From positions 1,862,501 to 1,926,500 of the forward strand of contig NC_092317.1 of the NCBI RefSeq assembly GCF_036785885.1: 64,000 nt of DNA. The letters are read 5' to 3'. This DNA is from Coffea arabica. Its lineage: Eukaryota > Streptophyta > Magnoliopsida > Gentianales > Rubiaceae. Positions within the stretch are counted from its first letter, which is position 1, and each line of letters opens with the position of its first letter. Shown in pieces: positions 1 through 12,700 of this stretch. A program made the translations under genes and the position numbers. Below the pieces are notes generated by a model that saw only the letters and a program-made list of their open reading frames with translations, made no database searches and had not been told where the DNA came from.

Positions 1-288
1 TCGCAAGAATATATATCATCAATTCCCTAGAAAAGGTCGTCGTTTTAAGTGGTGATTGATGAAACTGGTACAGAAACAAATATCTGCTCCATAAACTACG
101 CAACCAACATGGGTTCATAACTATTTTCATCCATAGCTCAAGAAGAAAAATATAGAAAGGTCGGAAACAAAAATTTTAGAGACTCTAGAACCCAAAAAGT
201 AGCCAAGTATTAAAACCAAAATCCAAAATGAAAAACGAGCAAAACACAGCTCTTCACTGCTACACTTTGAAAATGACATTTCTATGCC
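1..288. other. RPL28 3' flank
   Basis: No coding signal seen. This AT-rich stretch lies just downstream of the RPL28 stop codon on the minus strand and probably contains its 3' UTR and polyadenylation region. Confidence 0.5.
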
Positions 289-1917
289 TTATGCTTGTCT
301 ATTCCTCTTCTTAACGCCAGACCTGGCAACCTTGAGGCTCCTGTGAACAACACTCAACCTTGCAATAGCAGCCTTCTTCAGATCAGGCCTGTAATAGTTA
401 TCTGCCACCTATGTTGAGTGACAAATGCATCAACAAACTTGACAAAAAAAGTCGCAACAAATCAAATACAAAGACATTTTGTAGCCAGTTTATCTCCAAG
501 TTTTCAGACTAGGGCTCCAACATCCTAATTTAACTGAAGAATAGGACAAGTACATAGAAGATCCATTATCATGATGCACAAATGCTTCTTCAAAGATTGA
601 ATCAAAGAATTGGTAGATCAATTGGTTGAAGTCATGATTTGGTGGTAGAACAACACGAAGTGTCACATTGAGTACTATAGCCTGTTTTATCCATTTCAGT
701 CAGGAGACATAGTCCAGCCAGATTATGTCCCCGAAGACACTAAAGGAAATCTATTTACAACTAGAAATATAACAAACCAAAGACAGAATCATTAAAATTT
801 CACCGAAATAGTATAAAAAAGTTGTTTATTTTGAAAAGCAAAATAACACATTCACAACACAATCTAATACCATTGCCAAGAAAGGTTAACGTGTTGACAG
901 CAAATATGAGCAAGCAGAAATCTCAGGCTACGGAAAGAAGGCAAGACCATATCGCCCATTCGAATTGATCCTTTTGGAATCAGAAAACAACAGTCCAAAT
1001 CCCAAAAGTAAGAAATGCAGATAAAAGTGTGCAAAATATGAATTGAAGCTATAGGCAGAGTACTCATATTTATATCAATCAGCTACCCATGCTAATAAAA
1101 CTTGGCTTTCTATTTGTGCATTACCTGGTTTGTCACAGCCTTGGCCATTCTACGGAACTCCTTCTTCATGACAGACTTGTTATACAAAGCTGCGGGCTTG
1201 TTCTGTTTCTTGGTCTTTGTTGTAGCAAGCAACACAGACTGATCTTTGCCCCCTGGTTGAATGGTCACTGTCTTCTTGTTTGCCAATCCTGGAAACAATA
1301 AAAAAAACCCATAAAAATCACTTATAACGCACTCTAGCAATCGCAGTACTGCGACACAAACCAACCAAAGAAAACAAACACAGGCTGAAGCAAACTACAG
1401 ATAAAACACATAACACTGAACTACACTAACAAGCCATATGTAAGGGCCAAAGAAATTAATAAAGCATTTGCTTTAAAAATCCAAAAGATGCACGTTCATG
1501 TAACATGACTTCTCTGTATTCCTAACTATTCTTGAAAATCCAAATAAATGCAAAAATAAATAAAAGGCCTTAAAATTTTTTTTCTTGTTTATACTTGCCT
1601 TACAAACACTACATATGTAAGAATACATGTCAACTACTCTATATTTTCCCCATTTCCAAGGCAAACCAACTAGAACCCAGATCTAAAAACGTTCAATTCT
1701 ACCAAACAGAACATAAAAGCACAATTATATAACAAAGGGGAAAAAAGAAATCAGATCAACGAGATGAACCAGAATGCTTGTAAGAGTGGAGGTTGCAAAG
1801 ATTGTTGGGCTCCTTGGTAAACTTGACGCTAGCGGTGCCGTTGCCAAACTCCTTAACCAAAAAGGAGTTGTTCTTCTTCACGATCTCCCATATCAGCTGC
1901 CCCGGTACTGTCGCCAT
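289..1917 (-). CDS. RPL28: 60S ribosomal protein L28 (eL28), 3 coding exons
   Basis: Structural protein of the large cytosolic ribosomal subunit. Coding exons read on the minus strand as 1770-1917, 1125-1288 and 289-408, with GT-AG junctions, giving 143 residues, the length I recall for Arabidopsis RPL28. The protein starts [20 protein letters not shown], passes through [20 protein letters not shown] and [18 protein letters not shown], and ends in a basic tail ending KKRNRQA. The start at 1915-1917 is the first ATG and fits the family N-terminus. The exon 1/2 junction splits a Gly codon. Promoter signals typical of plant ribosomal protein genes lie upstream (separate entries). No lesion seen. 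The identification is firm; only UTR limits are unknown. Confidence 0.95.
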
Positions 1918-2077
1918 TTCCTCACCCTAAACTTAACACAATTCACCCAATTCACCCAAAAACAAATAAATAAAATCGAATTATCAGGAATCGAATTAGT
2001 AGATTTAAGGACAGAGGCGATACATGAAGGAGATTTAATTTACCGGAAAACAGGGAAAACGAGGCTGTAGAGTTTTC

Positions 2078-2085
2078 TAGGGTTT
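2078..2085 (-). promoter_or_regulatory. telo-box in RPL28 leader
   Basis: Reads AAACCCTA on the transcribed strand, about 160 bp upstream of the RPL28 ATG. Telo-boxes are enriched near transcription starts of plant ribosomal protein and other translation genes. A second copy in the opposite orientation lies at 2161-2168. Confidence 0.5.
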
Positions 2086-2144
2086 TGCTGCGACGGCTTC
2101 AAGGTGAAGAGTTGGAAGTTCAGGGGTGACAGTGTTAAATTTGC

Positions 2145-2168
2145 TTATATAGTGGGTTTAAAACCCTA
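2145..2168 (-). promoter_or_regulatory. RPL28 TATA box and upstream telo-box
   Basis: On the minus strand, CTATATAA at 2145-2152 is a good TATA box about 230 bp upstream of the ATG. The sequence at 2161-2168 reads AAACCCTA on the plus strand, and a GGGCC motif follows directly, resembling the telo-box plus site II pairing known from plant ribosomal protein promoters. Assignment is by motif and position only. Confidence 0.55.
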
Positions 2169-2270
2169 GCGGGCCAGCTGATCGAGGCAGCTGAATAACA
2201 TAATGCTGCTTGACGAAATTGCCCATGCCATTTGCTATTTATTAATGGTTAAATCCTTTTATCTTTTTTC

Positions 2271-2940
2271 TAGGGTGACAATTTCCGATACGATCTTAAA
2301 ACACAACACGAATTTAACACGAAATTAATGGATGTGAGTTGAGATTTTGCAGGTTTGAATCAGAATTAGGTCGAACCGGATGAACCCAAAAAGAAAACGG
2401 GTTGAATTCGGATCAACTTGTAGGGGTGATCCGATATGACCTGATAACCCGTTTACGAATTAAAAATAATTTAATAAATATAAAAATTATTTTATCTAAC
2501 TAAACTAAGTTATTCTTTTTTCCAAAGGCATTAATCACTTAATCCTAAATGAATTTATTTAACTTGTGTGAAGTTGAAATTATCATATTTGGATAATTAT
2601 TTTTTATTTTGATACTGTTTTAATTTATTTTATATTTGGTTTGAGATAAAACACTTTTACAATGTTTTAATTTATTTTAGATTTGGTTTGAGATTATTTA
2701 TTTAAATATTTATTACTTGATTATCTAATTTGTCTTGTGCGAAATTGATTTTAATAGAAATTACAGTGATTAATTAATAAATTAAAATTAAGTTTCGAGT
2801 CGACTTGACAACCCGAAATTTTCGGGTTCGGGTCAGGTATCCTGACCCGTTTCGGGTTTGCGAGTCAGTTCGGATCATCGGGTTTTGCTCGGATCTCAAC
2901 CCGACTCACCAACCCGATTTCGACCCGATTGCCACCCCTA
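2271..2940. mobile_element. non-autonomous hAT-type MITE, copy 1
   Basis: A 670-bp element without coding capacity. Its ends are imperfect inverted repeats: TAGGGTGACAAT on the left, and a right end that reads TAGGGGTGGCAAT in reverse complement. The flanks CTTTTTTC (2263-2270) and CTTTTCCC (2941-2948) look like an 8-bp target duplication with two mismatches. It carries many CCCGA/TCGGG-rich subterminal motifs and an AT-rich centre. It is the same family as 41084-41782 but lies in the opposite orientation; shared blocks include the AACACGAAATTAATGG region and the centre around 2480-2560. It appears older than the other copy because its TIR and TSD have decayed. Confidence 0.8.
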
Positions 2941-2948
2941 CTTTTCCC

Positions 2949-3378
2949 CCCCTATTTGAAACTTTTTTTTTTAATTGTCCTTAATACATAAACTTTGACA
3001 TTCTCTATAAGTTTTGAAAAAAAAAAAAAAAACTATACTACTATCTAACTGGATGAAGAGAACCACATTGATGCAATGGCTTTAAAAGAATCTTGTAGTA
3101 TTTGTTACTTGAGGAATAATTTCAAATACTCGAGAGTTTCAAAATTTTGATTTAAATCATTTGTTACTGGACACAATTTTTATTTGACCACATTATTGAA
3201 TAAACCTTTTGATTTGACCAAATAATATGACCCCCTTTGTAGTAACCTCTATCAAACTGGCTTAACCAAGCACTTGAAAAGTCGAAATTGCCACCGGAAT
3301 GTTTGGAAATTAGGAAATAAACATAAAACATTAAAAATTTAAAGAAAAAAGAACTACTGTTATCAACGATAGCCTAGC
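2949..3378. other. AT-rich spacer between two MITEs
   Basis: No gene, RNA or promoter signal recognised. It contains poly-T and poly-A runs and lies between two separate hAT-type insertions. Confidence 0.4.
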
Positions 3379-3386
3379 CCAACAAC

Positions 3387-4096
3387 TAGGGATGGCAATG
3401 GGGCGGGGGCGGGGGCGGGGGCCCGCCCCATCCCCCGTCCCCTGCCTTGCCCCGCTTCCCTCGCGCGTGCTCCTGCGGAGTTAATAAAAATTTGTTATAT
3501 AATTTTATCATGATTAAATTTTAACAAATAATCAAATACTAAAATATCAACACATCATCAAATTATTATTCATTGTAATTTTACAATTGAAACTTATAAA
3601 AACAATCAAACAAAGATTATTTGAATACAATCCAACATGATGAAATAAATATAACTAAAGTAGTCAAGTTTTCACTTTTGACACAAATATAATCACTAAT
3701 TCATTATTGTGCTTGTGCTTTTTTTAAGAAAAAAATGTTATTGTATTAAGTGTAATTAGGGATTTAGTATAAATGCATTAGTAAATTTAGTATAACCAAT
3801 TAATAATTTGTATTAGTACACATACATAATTATTAGTATAATTAATAATATCAATTATATTATATATACTAATAGACATCATATAATACATATAACTAAT
3901 AATATCATTATCATAATTTGTAACTAATTAAATTATATATTATATATTTATTTTTTTAAAGCGGATGGCGGGGGCGGGGGTACACTCCCCCACCCCCGCC
4001 CCGTTTCTAAGTCGGGGGGGGGGGGGGGGAATTCCCCCCGCCCCAACCCCCTCCCCGTTAGCCTCCCGCGGGCACCTGCCCCCATTGCCATCCCTA
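3387..4096. mobile_element. non-autonomous hAT-type MITE with G/C-rich ends
   Basis: A 710-bp element with terminal inverted repeats TAGGGATGGCAATGGGG and its complement at the right end, flanked by a perfect 8-bp target duplication CCAACAAC (3379-3386 and 4097-4104). Both ends carry runs of GGGGCGGGGGC-type sequence, while the middle is very AT-rich with no coding capacity. The TIR core resembles that of the 2271 and 41084 elements, but the internal sequence differs, so this is a related but separate family. An intact TSD suggests a fairly recent insertion. Confidence 0.88.
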
Positions 4097-4104
4097 CCAA
4101 CAAC

Positions 4105-4922
4105 CCCGCCTGCTGCCCCACCTCCACCCCCTAACCTTCATTTCCTCATTGCTAATTATACTACTATCTATTTTTTTCGTTTTGGGGCGAAAAAAATTAG
4201 AAAGATGACAACTTTATCCCACTCTGTGAAATTCTTACTTGACCACCTTTTTCTTTATTTGTGCTTGGAAAGCTAGCTACCCACAAGAAGGAAGCTTATT
4301 TCACATCTTCTTGATATGACGTGCCTCTTCACAAAGACTATCACACAAAAGTCTAGAGCTCTGAAAAAGAGGGAAGTTCCTGTTGAAACAATTTTAAGAG
4401 TCAAGTGCCTATCATTTCACCATAAACACACACGAGCTGTTCAACTAATTGCAATCATCAAGGAGTATAATAAACAAGAAGTTTGGAGGCCGGGGACAAA
4501 GAACAAGAAAACATGAGCTGCAAATGAATTGCTATTTTCGTCAATGCCAGTGATCTTCTCTGACACTGCGGTCATTATCCCTGTAAATCAGTCTAAACTT
4601 ATGAATTAGATCTGACATAAGATCATTAAAAGACCATATATCAGATCACAATCTTTATACCCCAACTAATGTTACACTCTTATGTACACCGCAAAAAAGC
4701 AGCCCAATACCAGAATACCTTAACTCCAACCCTACAAGGCCTACCACACTGCAAATTTTTGGCATTATTATACAAGCAGGATTTTCTAGTTTCAGGGAGG
4801 ATGTACAGTGCCGGAAGTTGAGAATATACTGAGAGAGTAAGACCCCTACCTACCTCAAAATTCCTATAAAACCAGAACGTAACCTTTCCAGCTACTGCAA
4901 CATTATGATCTAACAAATTTCT
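4105..4922. other. PWO 3' flank
   Basis: Sequence downstream of the PWO stop codon. The part nearest 4923 is probably 3' UTR. Short ORFs here have no recognisable family signature and are not called. Confidence 0.4.
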
Positions 4923-7900
4923 TCACCCATTGCTTGGTGGAAGAAGACGATGCGTAGATCGCATTGAGCTGTTCAAAGCAGCATTAATCCTGCTGAACAC
5001 TACTTTCAATGGAACACAAGCCACGGCAGGGCCCTTGAGCTTCTCCATCACCGGTTTTTTGTCAACATCACAGTGCTTATGTCCGGTGAGTGAAGACAAT
5101 TTGCGGATCTTTTTCAACAAAAGCCCATTTTTCTTTGCCTTCGGTGATTTTGCGGGTGAAACACGCGGTTGCAATGCTTGATGCTTGTTTGTCCTTCCAC
5201 CTGAATTAGGCCTTCTTTCATAAACCATATCAAAACTACGCAAGGGATAAGTGTCTTCAGCTGGATCATCGTCCAACTCATAGCTGCTGCTATGGCATTC
5301 AGAGCTGCTCACTAGTTGATCACAGGAGCCATCCTCCAAGACATCTACAGTAAGAGGGTGGCCTATAATTGGCCGGCCATTCAATTTGCTCATGAGAGAG
5401 ATGTATGGAACATGATGAGGTCGGTAGCTGGCTTTCACTTCCACGTTAACATCGTACAAGGAAGAATCTGTGATGTGGTGTCTCAGAGAAAAATCAGATT
5501 GGTTGTACTTTGGATTTAAGACAAATCGGGATAGACGGAAGGGTAGAGACCTCTGAGGTAACTCAGCTGTTAGATCCCTAACATGACATTCATTGTGAGA
5601 ACTGCTCCAACCTCCAAAGTCATCTAGTTGAATATCAGTAACCGTTCTGGACTTTAGCCTGTAGGTGCTATTCAAGGCAAGGCACCCACCAATAGAACTG
5701 CAATCAGCTTTTCGCCCAGAACCCAGAGAGAGCACATCCTGATCCATAGCTGTCAAATATACATCAGATTCCTCATCTGCATCCGTGTATCTTGAATCTT
5801 GCCTTCTAATTTTGCTTGTGTGTCTAGAGTTCCTCTTCCCCTTTAACTGCCACTCTGAAGCACCTTTCTCTATCATCTGGTTGAGGGTATTCATGTCACC
5901 TGTTCCTGAACTTGTAGAACCAGACTCATTAAGCTCGTCATTTCCCAAAGACATAGTTTCAACTTGACTGCATTGGCTAGACTGTGCTCCAGCACCAATT
6001 TGAGGCTTTTGAGATGCACAAGATATCACTGATGACATTGACAGGACAAATAAAAAATTCAGTAGATGTCATAATATATCATTTCCGGAGTTCACTAACA
6101 ACGAAAATTTGCAATGCACTCATAAATCACTTCAGAGATGGAAAATTTCAGAATATCAATCAAAGCTAAGCGAAAAGACCAAGCCATGAAAACACCAGAG
6201 TCATAGTAAAAAGATCCCGGTGAATCAACACTAATTTTAGACGCATTAGACAAGGACTCGACCCAATTTCATCCAAATGGAACAAACACATGTGATCTCA
6301 GGTTCAACACTTATAGGAATAAGAAATGCAAGTGTCAACAATGAGCTTCCCGTGAGCCCATAAAACATACCAGCAATTGAGAGAAAGGAAACCCCAGTAT
6401 CATGTTTAAACCTTCATAAGTGATAGAATCAAGGTTGGCAGTCGCCAAACATATTTAATCAGCAGCTTATAGGTATGTGTTTTGAGGAAGGAGCTACAGG
6501 CAAAAATGCTTTTAGAATTGTAATCTTTTTTCTTTTCTTTATAGGATGAGTATTCAGCAGCATAAGTCAGGGCACTCATCAAGAAGCAGAGCATGATCAT
6601 ACACAAGATTTTCTACTGTGATTCTCCACATGTTTATGAATAATCCAAAATAAAACCAACCTAAACTATTAGCACTAACAAAAAGTTACCACCCACCTTA
6701 CTCAACCAAGAACACTTCAAATAAAATATACATACTTCACACCACTCATCCTTCAGCCTGGAAAAGGAGGTCTAAGGCAGATATGCTTAAAGCATTTAAT
6801 GTCAACTATGTATAAATAATTTTGTGATAAAACATACCTGCGGAGTGCTTTTCTTCTGCCATGAGAGGCACATCAAATAAACTGTCAGAAGAACCATTTT
6901 CATGGTAACCTAAGATGCTGGAAATTTCATTTTCCTTCTGTTTACATTTCATGAGGGAAGCATCATAAGCATGTTCAGATGCATTAAATGATGCTCCATT
7001 CTCACATGAAACTCCAGTACTATCAGAGTTGTTGTTAGCAATTGAAAAACTTCTCTTTGACTCATTAGATTCTATTCCAGAAACTTTGCTGTCAGATACT
7101 CCAGGGAGATATGATCTAGTTGGACTACCAAGTTGTTCACACAAGACAGGTACCGAAACCATCACAGTACTTTCCAAAACCTTGGTCAATGGCCGGCGAC
7201 GATTTTTTCTTTTAAGGAACTCATGAACATGTGCTACCTGAGATCTCTTCCTTTTCAATGATGACACCACACTCATGCCCAAATCCTCAAGTCCTCTCAT
7301 ACGCTTAATGCCTTCAGTTCCATCATCTTCTGAATCATTTGGCGTTCTCCACTGTCTCCCCTCTGCAGATTCCTCTTTTCCAGCATTTGGATGATCAGGC
7401 TCCTCAAATGAAACACCAGAATGAGATAACTCCAGTTCAGAATCAGATTCATCCTCGGAACTACTGATTTGATCCTCCGAATCTTCAGTATCTTCTTGAC
7501 TATGTAAAGAATTAGGTGACTTCCCAAAATCCTGAGGATCCTCGTCTTTTTTATCCATTGTTGAGCAGAAATCTGGGTGATCTTTCCCTAGGCGAGCATT
7601 TTCAAGTTCAAGAGCGTGAAGAATGGCATCTTCTCTTCGAGCATACTTCACAACCTTCTTAGAAGAATTAGCTGCTGCCTTTGCTTTCTCAATACAATCA
7701 TCATACTCCCCACAGCGAAAAGCTTTCACACGTTTTGATTTTTCCAAGTTATACCAGTCCCTACAAAAATCCGAACGCTTTTAACCAAATTCCAAGGACA
7801 TCAACTATGGCTTCCAAGTCCAAAACCACAAAAATAATGTTTAATTTCAACTTACACGAGGACGAGTGGACTAATATTAAAAACAATAAGAAGAAAAGAA

Positions 7901-8543
7901 AAGACAAAGAAACATCAGCAATGGGCTCCGAAAAAAAAAACCTATCACAAATAGCAACACGTAATGATTTTTTCCTCGAGAATTAAAGCAGCTTTAAATA
8001 TCATTGAAACTTAACAGAACATTCAAAAGCACAAGAATGTAGTTATTCACACAACCTTATCGCTCTAACAATCACATTCCAAAACGGACAACACATCTAC
8101 CATGTGTATGGGCAGACTCCTCAATGTTAGCAGGTGTGAAATGCCATGTGAAACAAGAAACAATACATCTGACATAACTTACAAAGTAAAGGAAAATTGA
8201 AAACAAGGATTCAAAGAAAAACATAAAACCTAGAGCAACAAGAAAAAGGGTAAAACCTATAAAACATTTTGAAAAACAATAATATCAAAGAATTAAGATC
8301 AGAATTAAAATATAAAACCAGACCCCAGAGAAAAAGAAAGGCAAGTACTTACACACTGGCATCCTCTCTCCCAAGCAGCTTAACAGGAGTCCCTGATTTT
8401 GGAGAAACCAAACAGCTCTCAGGCAGCTCTTCGGGACCAAGTATCCGACCCGGCCACCACGACCCGTTTCGCCTGCGAACCCAAACCAACCCTCCCACCG
8501 ACGCATCAATGCCCTTGTTGCTAGCCTCATCATCACTCCCCAT
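4923..8543 (-). CDS. PWO: PWWP-domain protein of the PWO (PWWP interactor of Polycombs) family
   Basis: Nuclear chromatin reader. Exons on the minus strand are 8353-8543, 6838-7760 and 4923-6028, giving 739 residues. The N-terminus has the PWWP module: VGGLVWVRRRNGSWWPGRIL at about residues 16-35, continuing over the first junction (split Val codon) into DWYNLEKSKRVKAFRCGEYD. An acidic Ser/Glu-rich stretch follows, then a basic patch LKRKNRRRPLTKV that could act as a nuclear signal. The C-terminal part has the conserved block RPIIGHPLTVDVLEDGSCDQ. In Arabidopsis, PWO1 (At3g03140) binds Polycomb PRC2 methyltransferases; relatives include At1g51745 and At3g21295, both syntenic with this window. 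No lesion seen. Which paralogue this is rests mainly on position. Confidence 0.88.
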
Positions 8544-9785
8544 TTCTCACAACGCAGAAAACAGCAGGAAAAGGGACAAAAAAAAAACCAATATAGCAAA
8601 GAGGAAAAACCCAAAACCAATCTCAACCTACCATATTTTACGCCCACTTAAACCTCCAAGAACATCAGAAACCTTCCACCACCATGAAAATGCACCTCTT
8701 TTTCACCTTTAAAAAAAATTGGGAACCATTTAAACAGTCAGAAAATCCAAAATCCCACATGCAATTCAAAACTCGCAATAGTTCCAGCCAAAAAAAAATC
8801 AGATCAGAAACCACAAAAATGGAAAGAATGCTGGAGGAACCAACATTTAAGGGTTTATGGGGCGAAAGATAGATCTGGAAAATGACAAAACCCAATGAAA
8901 ATTACCATAAGAAACAAATTTTTCCTATACCCTTTTTCCTTCCTTTTCAGAAAACTTCCTCATTTCAGAAAAAGAAACGAAATTTCCATTGGCTTTTCGT
9001 TTTTTATATTCTTTAAATCTTCCAAACGTACTTCCTTTGCACAAGAAAAGATTTTGACACCAAAGCTATTGGCTTTCAGTTTCAGAAACAGTACAAAACA
9101 GAGGCAGAGAAAAGGAGAAAAGGAAAAAGAAAGTGGAGCGTGTGTAAATAGCTGATGATGAAGAATGAAGTAGAGGGGAGAGTGGGTTCTGTTTCGAAAA
9201 TGGATCGGACGTACCTTTTGGTATCTTTTTGCCAAGACAGCCAGAGAGAGAAGAGAGGAGAAGAGCCCCGGAGAGAGAGAGAGAGAGAGCCAAAAGAAAG
9301 AGAGAAGAGTGTGTGTAGGATTTTGTGGATTATTATGAATAATTTATTTAATTTTCAAGTGCGGTGAGAAGGGAGGAGAGAAAGAAACAGAAGAAGAAGG
9401 GGAAGGAAAAAAAGGAGGAAAAATTAGGAACGACAGGTAGTACGCTAAGGTTTCTACACCTGTCCCACCTGCGAAATTGCGGGCCCCTTTTTGATATCTA
9501 TAGTCACTAGACTAACCCCCTTCTTTTTTATCGTGGTAAAAGGATGATCAGTGGATGATTTACACGTCTGCTGTTGATGTGATCAACGGTTGTGATTGAT
9601 TTATTGGATATATTCGTATGTTAAGAATCCTGAGAGCGTATGCACGTGAAACCACAAGTTGTACAGCGGGGCGCTTCATTTAGCTCTTTAGGTCTTCACT
9701 CTTCGGCATTAGTAGCTCGATAGCTGGTGGGGTTCTGCAACTTTTTCCATCGGATTATCAGAAAGGCTACCAAAGGAGAGCAGCC
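8544..9785. promoter_or_regulatory. shared 5' zone of divergent PWO (minus) and RWD (plus) genes
   Basis: About 1.24 kb separates the two start codons. A (GA)n tract at about 9268-9290 lies on the PWO side and is probably in or near its leader. A G-box CACGTG lies at 9643-9648, closer to the RWD gene. No clear TATA box was found for either gene, which is usual for broadly expressed genes. Use as a bidirectional promoter is inferred from geometry alone. Confidence 0.4.
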
Positions 9786-12700
9786 ATGACTGGTAATTTC
9801 CTTGATAAAAATCTAATCGTTATTTCACATTGATCTTGAAATTAAGCTATTTCATAGTTGCTGTAACAAAATTTTTTGCTTTGCGATTGGTTTTTATTTG
9901 GCTTTTCTTTTGTGGGTGGGAAAGAATTCTTGCTGAGGTTGTTTTGGATGTCTATGAATTTGCAGATACTGAAGTGCAACATGAATTTGTGCTCATTTTG
10001 ATTCTGTTTGATTATGCCATGATTCAGTGATATGTAGCTTCTGTTGGATATTGTCAATCCTTTTTCATATGTATATTTTACTATTTTTTGTAGAAAATTT
10101 TCTCCGTTAATAGTTTTCGAAATCCTATTAAATTATACAATGGTAGAATGGACAAGCGATGATAATAGTGAAGCAGACCGGGGAGTAAAGTGGCTTTCTT
10201 TTATTTTCTTTTCTTTGAGTGGGAACATGCTTAAGTTGAACAAATATCTGCAGGAGGAAATGTGAAAATCCAAGGTGCTTACGAATTAGGAAAGTCCAGC
10301 ACTGATGAGCTCTTGATGGAATAACTAATTATTGGGGATTCTGAAAGAACCTGTTGATCCAGACACAAGGCAGTTAACGTGACATTGTTTGATGTAAATG
10401 AAATAAGATCACTGTCTTCGCTTATCGACAATTTTCTATCTTATTGTCGAATGTACTGACCGTTAAATAATGGGATAACCTACTGTGCACAAAATCAATA
10501 AACCTCTCCCTCCTGGACACGTGGGCTTGCTTTGCCTGCATTATTTTGGATCTTTAGAACATCTATAAAAGGTTAGATCTTAGGGCTCTTTAGCAGTCTA
10601 ATCTGAGTTATTTGAAAAAGCTAGGTGTTATGTGTTCAGTTATTTGGTAGATAGTTTGAGAACAACTATGGAAGTTGGTTGAGACTATCATCACAATTGT
10701 AACAGAAGGCTGAATGAATTCGTTAAACAACGAGATAACCTACTGTGCACAAAATCGATAAACTTCTCCGTCGTCGACACATGGGCTTGCTTTGCCTGCA
10801 TTTTTTTTTGAATCTTTTGAACATCTATAAAAGGTTAGATCTTAGAGCTCGAGTAGTCTAGTCTGAGTTATTTAAAAAATCTAGGCTTTATGTCTTCAGT
10901 TACTTGGTAGACAGTTTGAGAACAACTATGGAAGTTGGTTGAGACTATGATCACAATTGTAAAAGAAGGCTGAATGAATTCGTTATGCATATTCAGGTGC
11001 CTATACGGATGGTTTTAGCCAATTCCTGTTACACAAATAACATAGATGTCTATATACTCACTACTACCACCATACACAAATATAAATGCTCATTTATACA
11101 CACTCATTCCATTATGTTCATATGCTATAGGAACACTGACAATCTGACAGTCCCTGCAGTCAATATTGGATATTTACAGTTGAGTAAATCACTGTCTTCT
11201 AACAAAAATACGAACCTGCATTCTTGCAAACTGGTGTTAATCTTTATATGGCAAATATTTGTTCAGTTGCTTACATGAAGATGTGCAATAATATGTATAA
11301 ACGTGACTCAAAAGCTTTTCTATTTCAATATGTTGTGATCTTGTTACATCTCAGTTTTCAAGTTTCTATTTGTTTTGGGGTAGAAGATATTTCTTCATCA
11401 TTGGGAATCATCTTACTAAACATTCCGTACAGATTATGTGCAGGAGCAGGATATGGAAATTGAAGCGCTGGAAGCCATACTTATGGATGACTTCAGAGGT
11501 CCATCAGAACTATGCGTTCTGAATCCCCCATAATCTTTTTCTTCTACATTGTTTTCACATCCTAAACCCTATCATGTAGTTGATTCTAGTCATTCATTGT
11601 ACCAGAAATTCACTCAAGTGAAAGTGGGTTAAACACTTCAAGTCGGTGCTTTCAAATCACTCTATCTCCTCAGGTATATGTGATCCTTAATGTTATTTTC
11701 GTATCAGTATAGAAAGATTTTGCTTTTTGTGTATTAGAATCTGTCATTTGTACGTAGAGGTTAAAAAAAAATTAACCCTAGTTGATAATCTGTCATATAT
11801 CTTGCATATGGTCTTGGCAAAATAGGAGGAGTTCTGTATCTTGTGGGTTACAGAAAATGTTACTCATGGCCTTGTTTTCTTCTGGTGCAGGATGAGGAGG
11901 CAGACGACTCAAGTCCTTCAGGTTTATGAACTTAACAAATTTCTTTTTTTTTATTTTTTCTGTTAGAGCTATGTGCTGGTTATTGTGCATTCATGTATAC
12001 ATTTTCCTGATAACAGCAACTGTTGCCATGTTGTTATTGCAGTTCGGCTGGCTTTAATTTTCTCACACACAGAAAAATATCCTGATGAACCTCCGCTTTT
12101 GAGTGTGAAAAAGTATGGCTAAATCATTTTTTCCTTCATCACATGGCAGAAGTCTTGTAATATACTTCTCTTACTCTTCTATATTCCCATTGGCTAATGG
12201 CTTGTGATTTCTTATTTAAACTTCTGAATCAAGTGCCTGAACTTTTGACTTCACTTAGTTCGATATTTTCCATAGAAATGGCCACCCGAACAGCATTTTA
12301 GACTTCAGTCAACTACTATAATGCATGTCCTGTGTCAGTTGAATGTTTACAAATAACCAGTCAAATGTATCTGGGACATTGGTAACCAAGCATTGAGAAC
12401 ATATTTTGTTATTCACAACCATGAAGTTATGTTGAAGGACTTGATTTGGCTCTCATCATTTATATGCTCTAGTATATACTGCATATTAACAATTGCCAGA
12501 AATCTGTAGTTTTAGCTGCTTATGGATGTTTGCTGCTTGCAACAGGCTGTTATGGCAGATTTTGTCATAAATAATGAGGAATATTATTCATTTAACTGCA
12601 TTTGGAAATAAGGAACCGCAGGAAAATTGTGTTTCAGAATGTAGCAAAATCAGGCGTCCTTAAAACCTTGATTTTTCTTTTTCAGTTTAAGAGGAATTCA

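Noticed and set aside
409-1124. Intronic C/D snoRNA in RPL28 intron 2
   Set aside because: Isolated box-like words (ATGATG, CTGA) occur, but not with the right spacing or terminal stem.
3965-4276. 103-residue Pro/Gly-rich ORF
   Set aside because: It arises from the G/C-rich right end of a hAT MITE; composition, not coding, explains it.
8285-8647. 120-residue minus-strand ORF over PWO exon 1
   Set aside because: It is another frame of the PWO first exon and its flanks; the PWWP frame is the conserved one.
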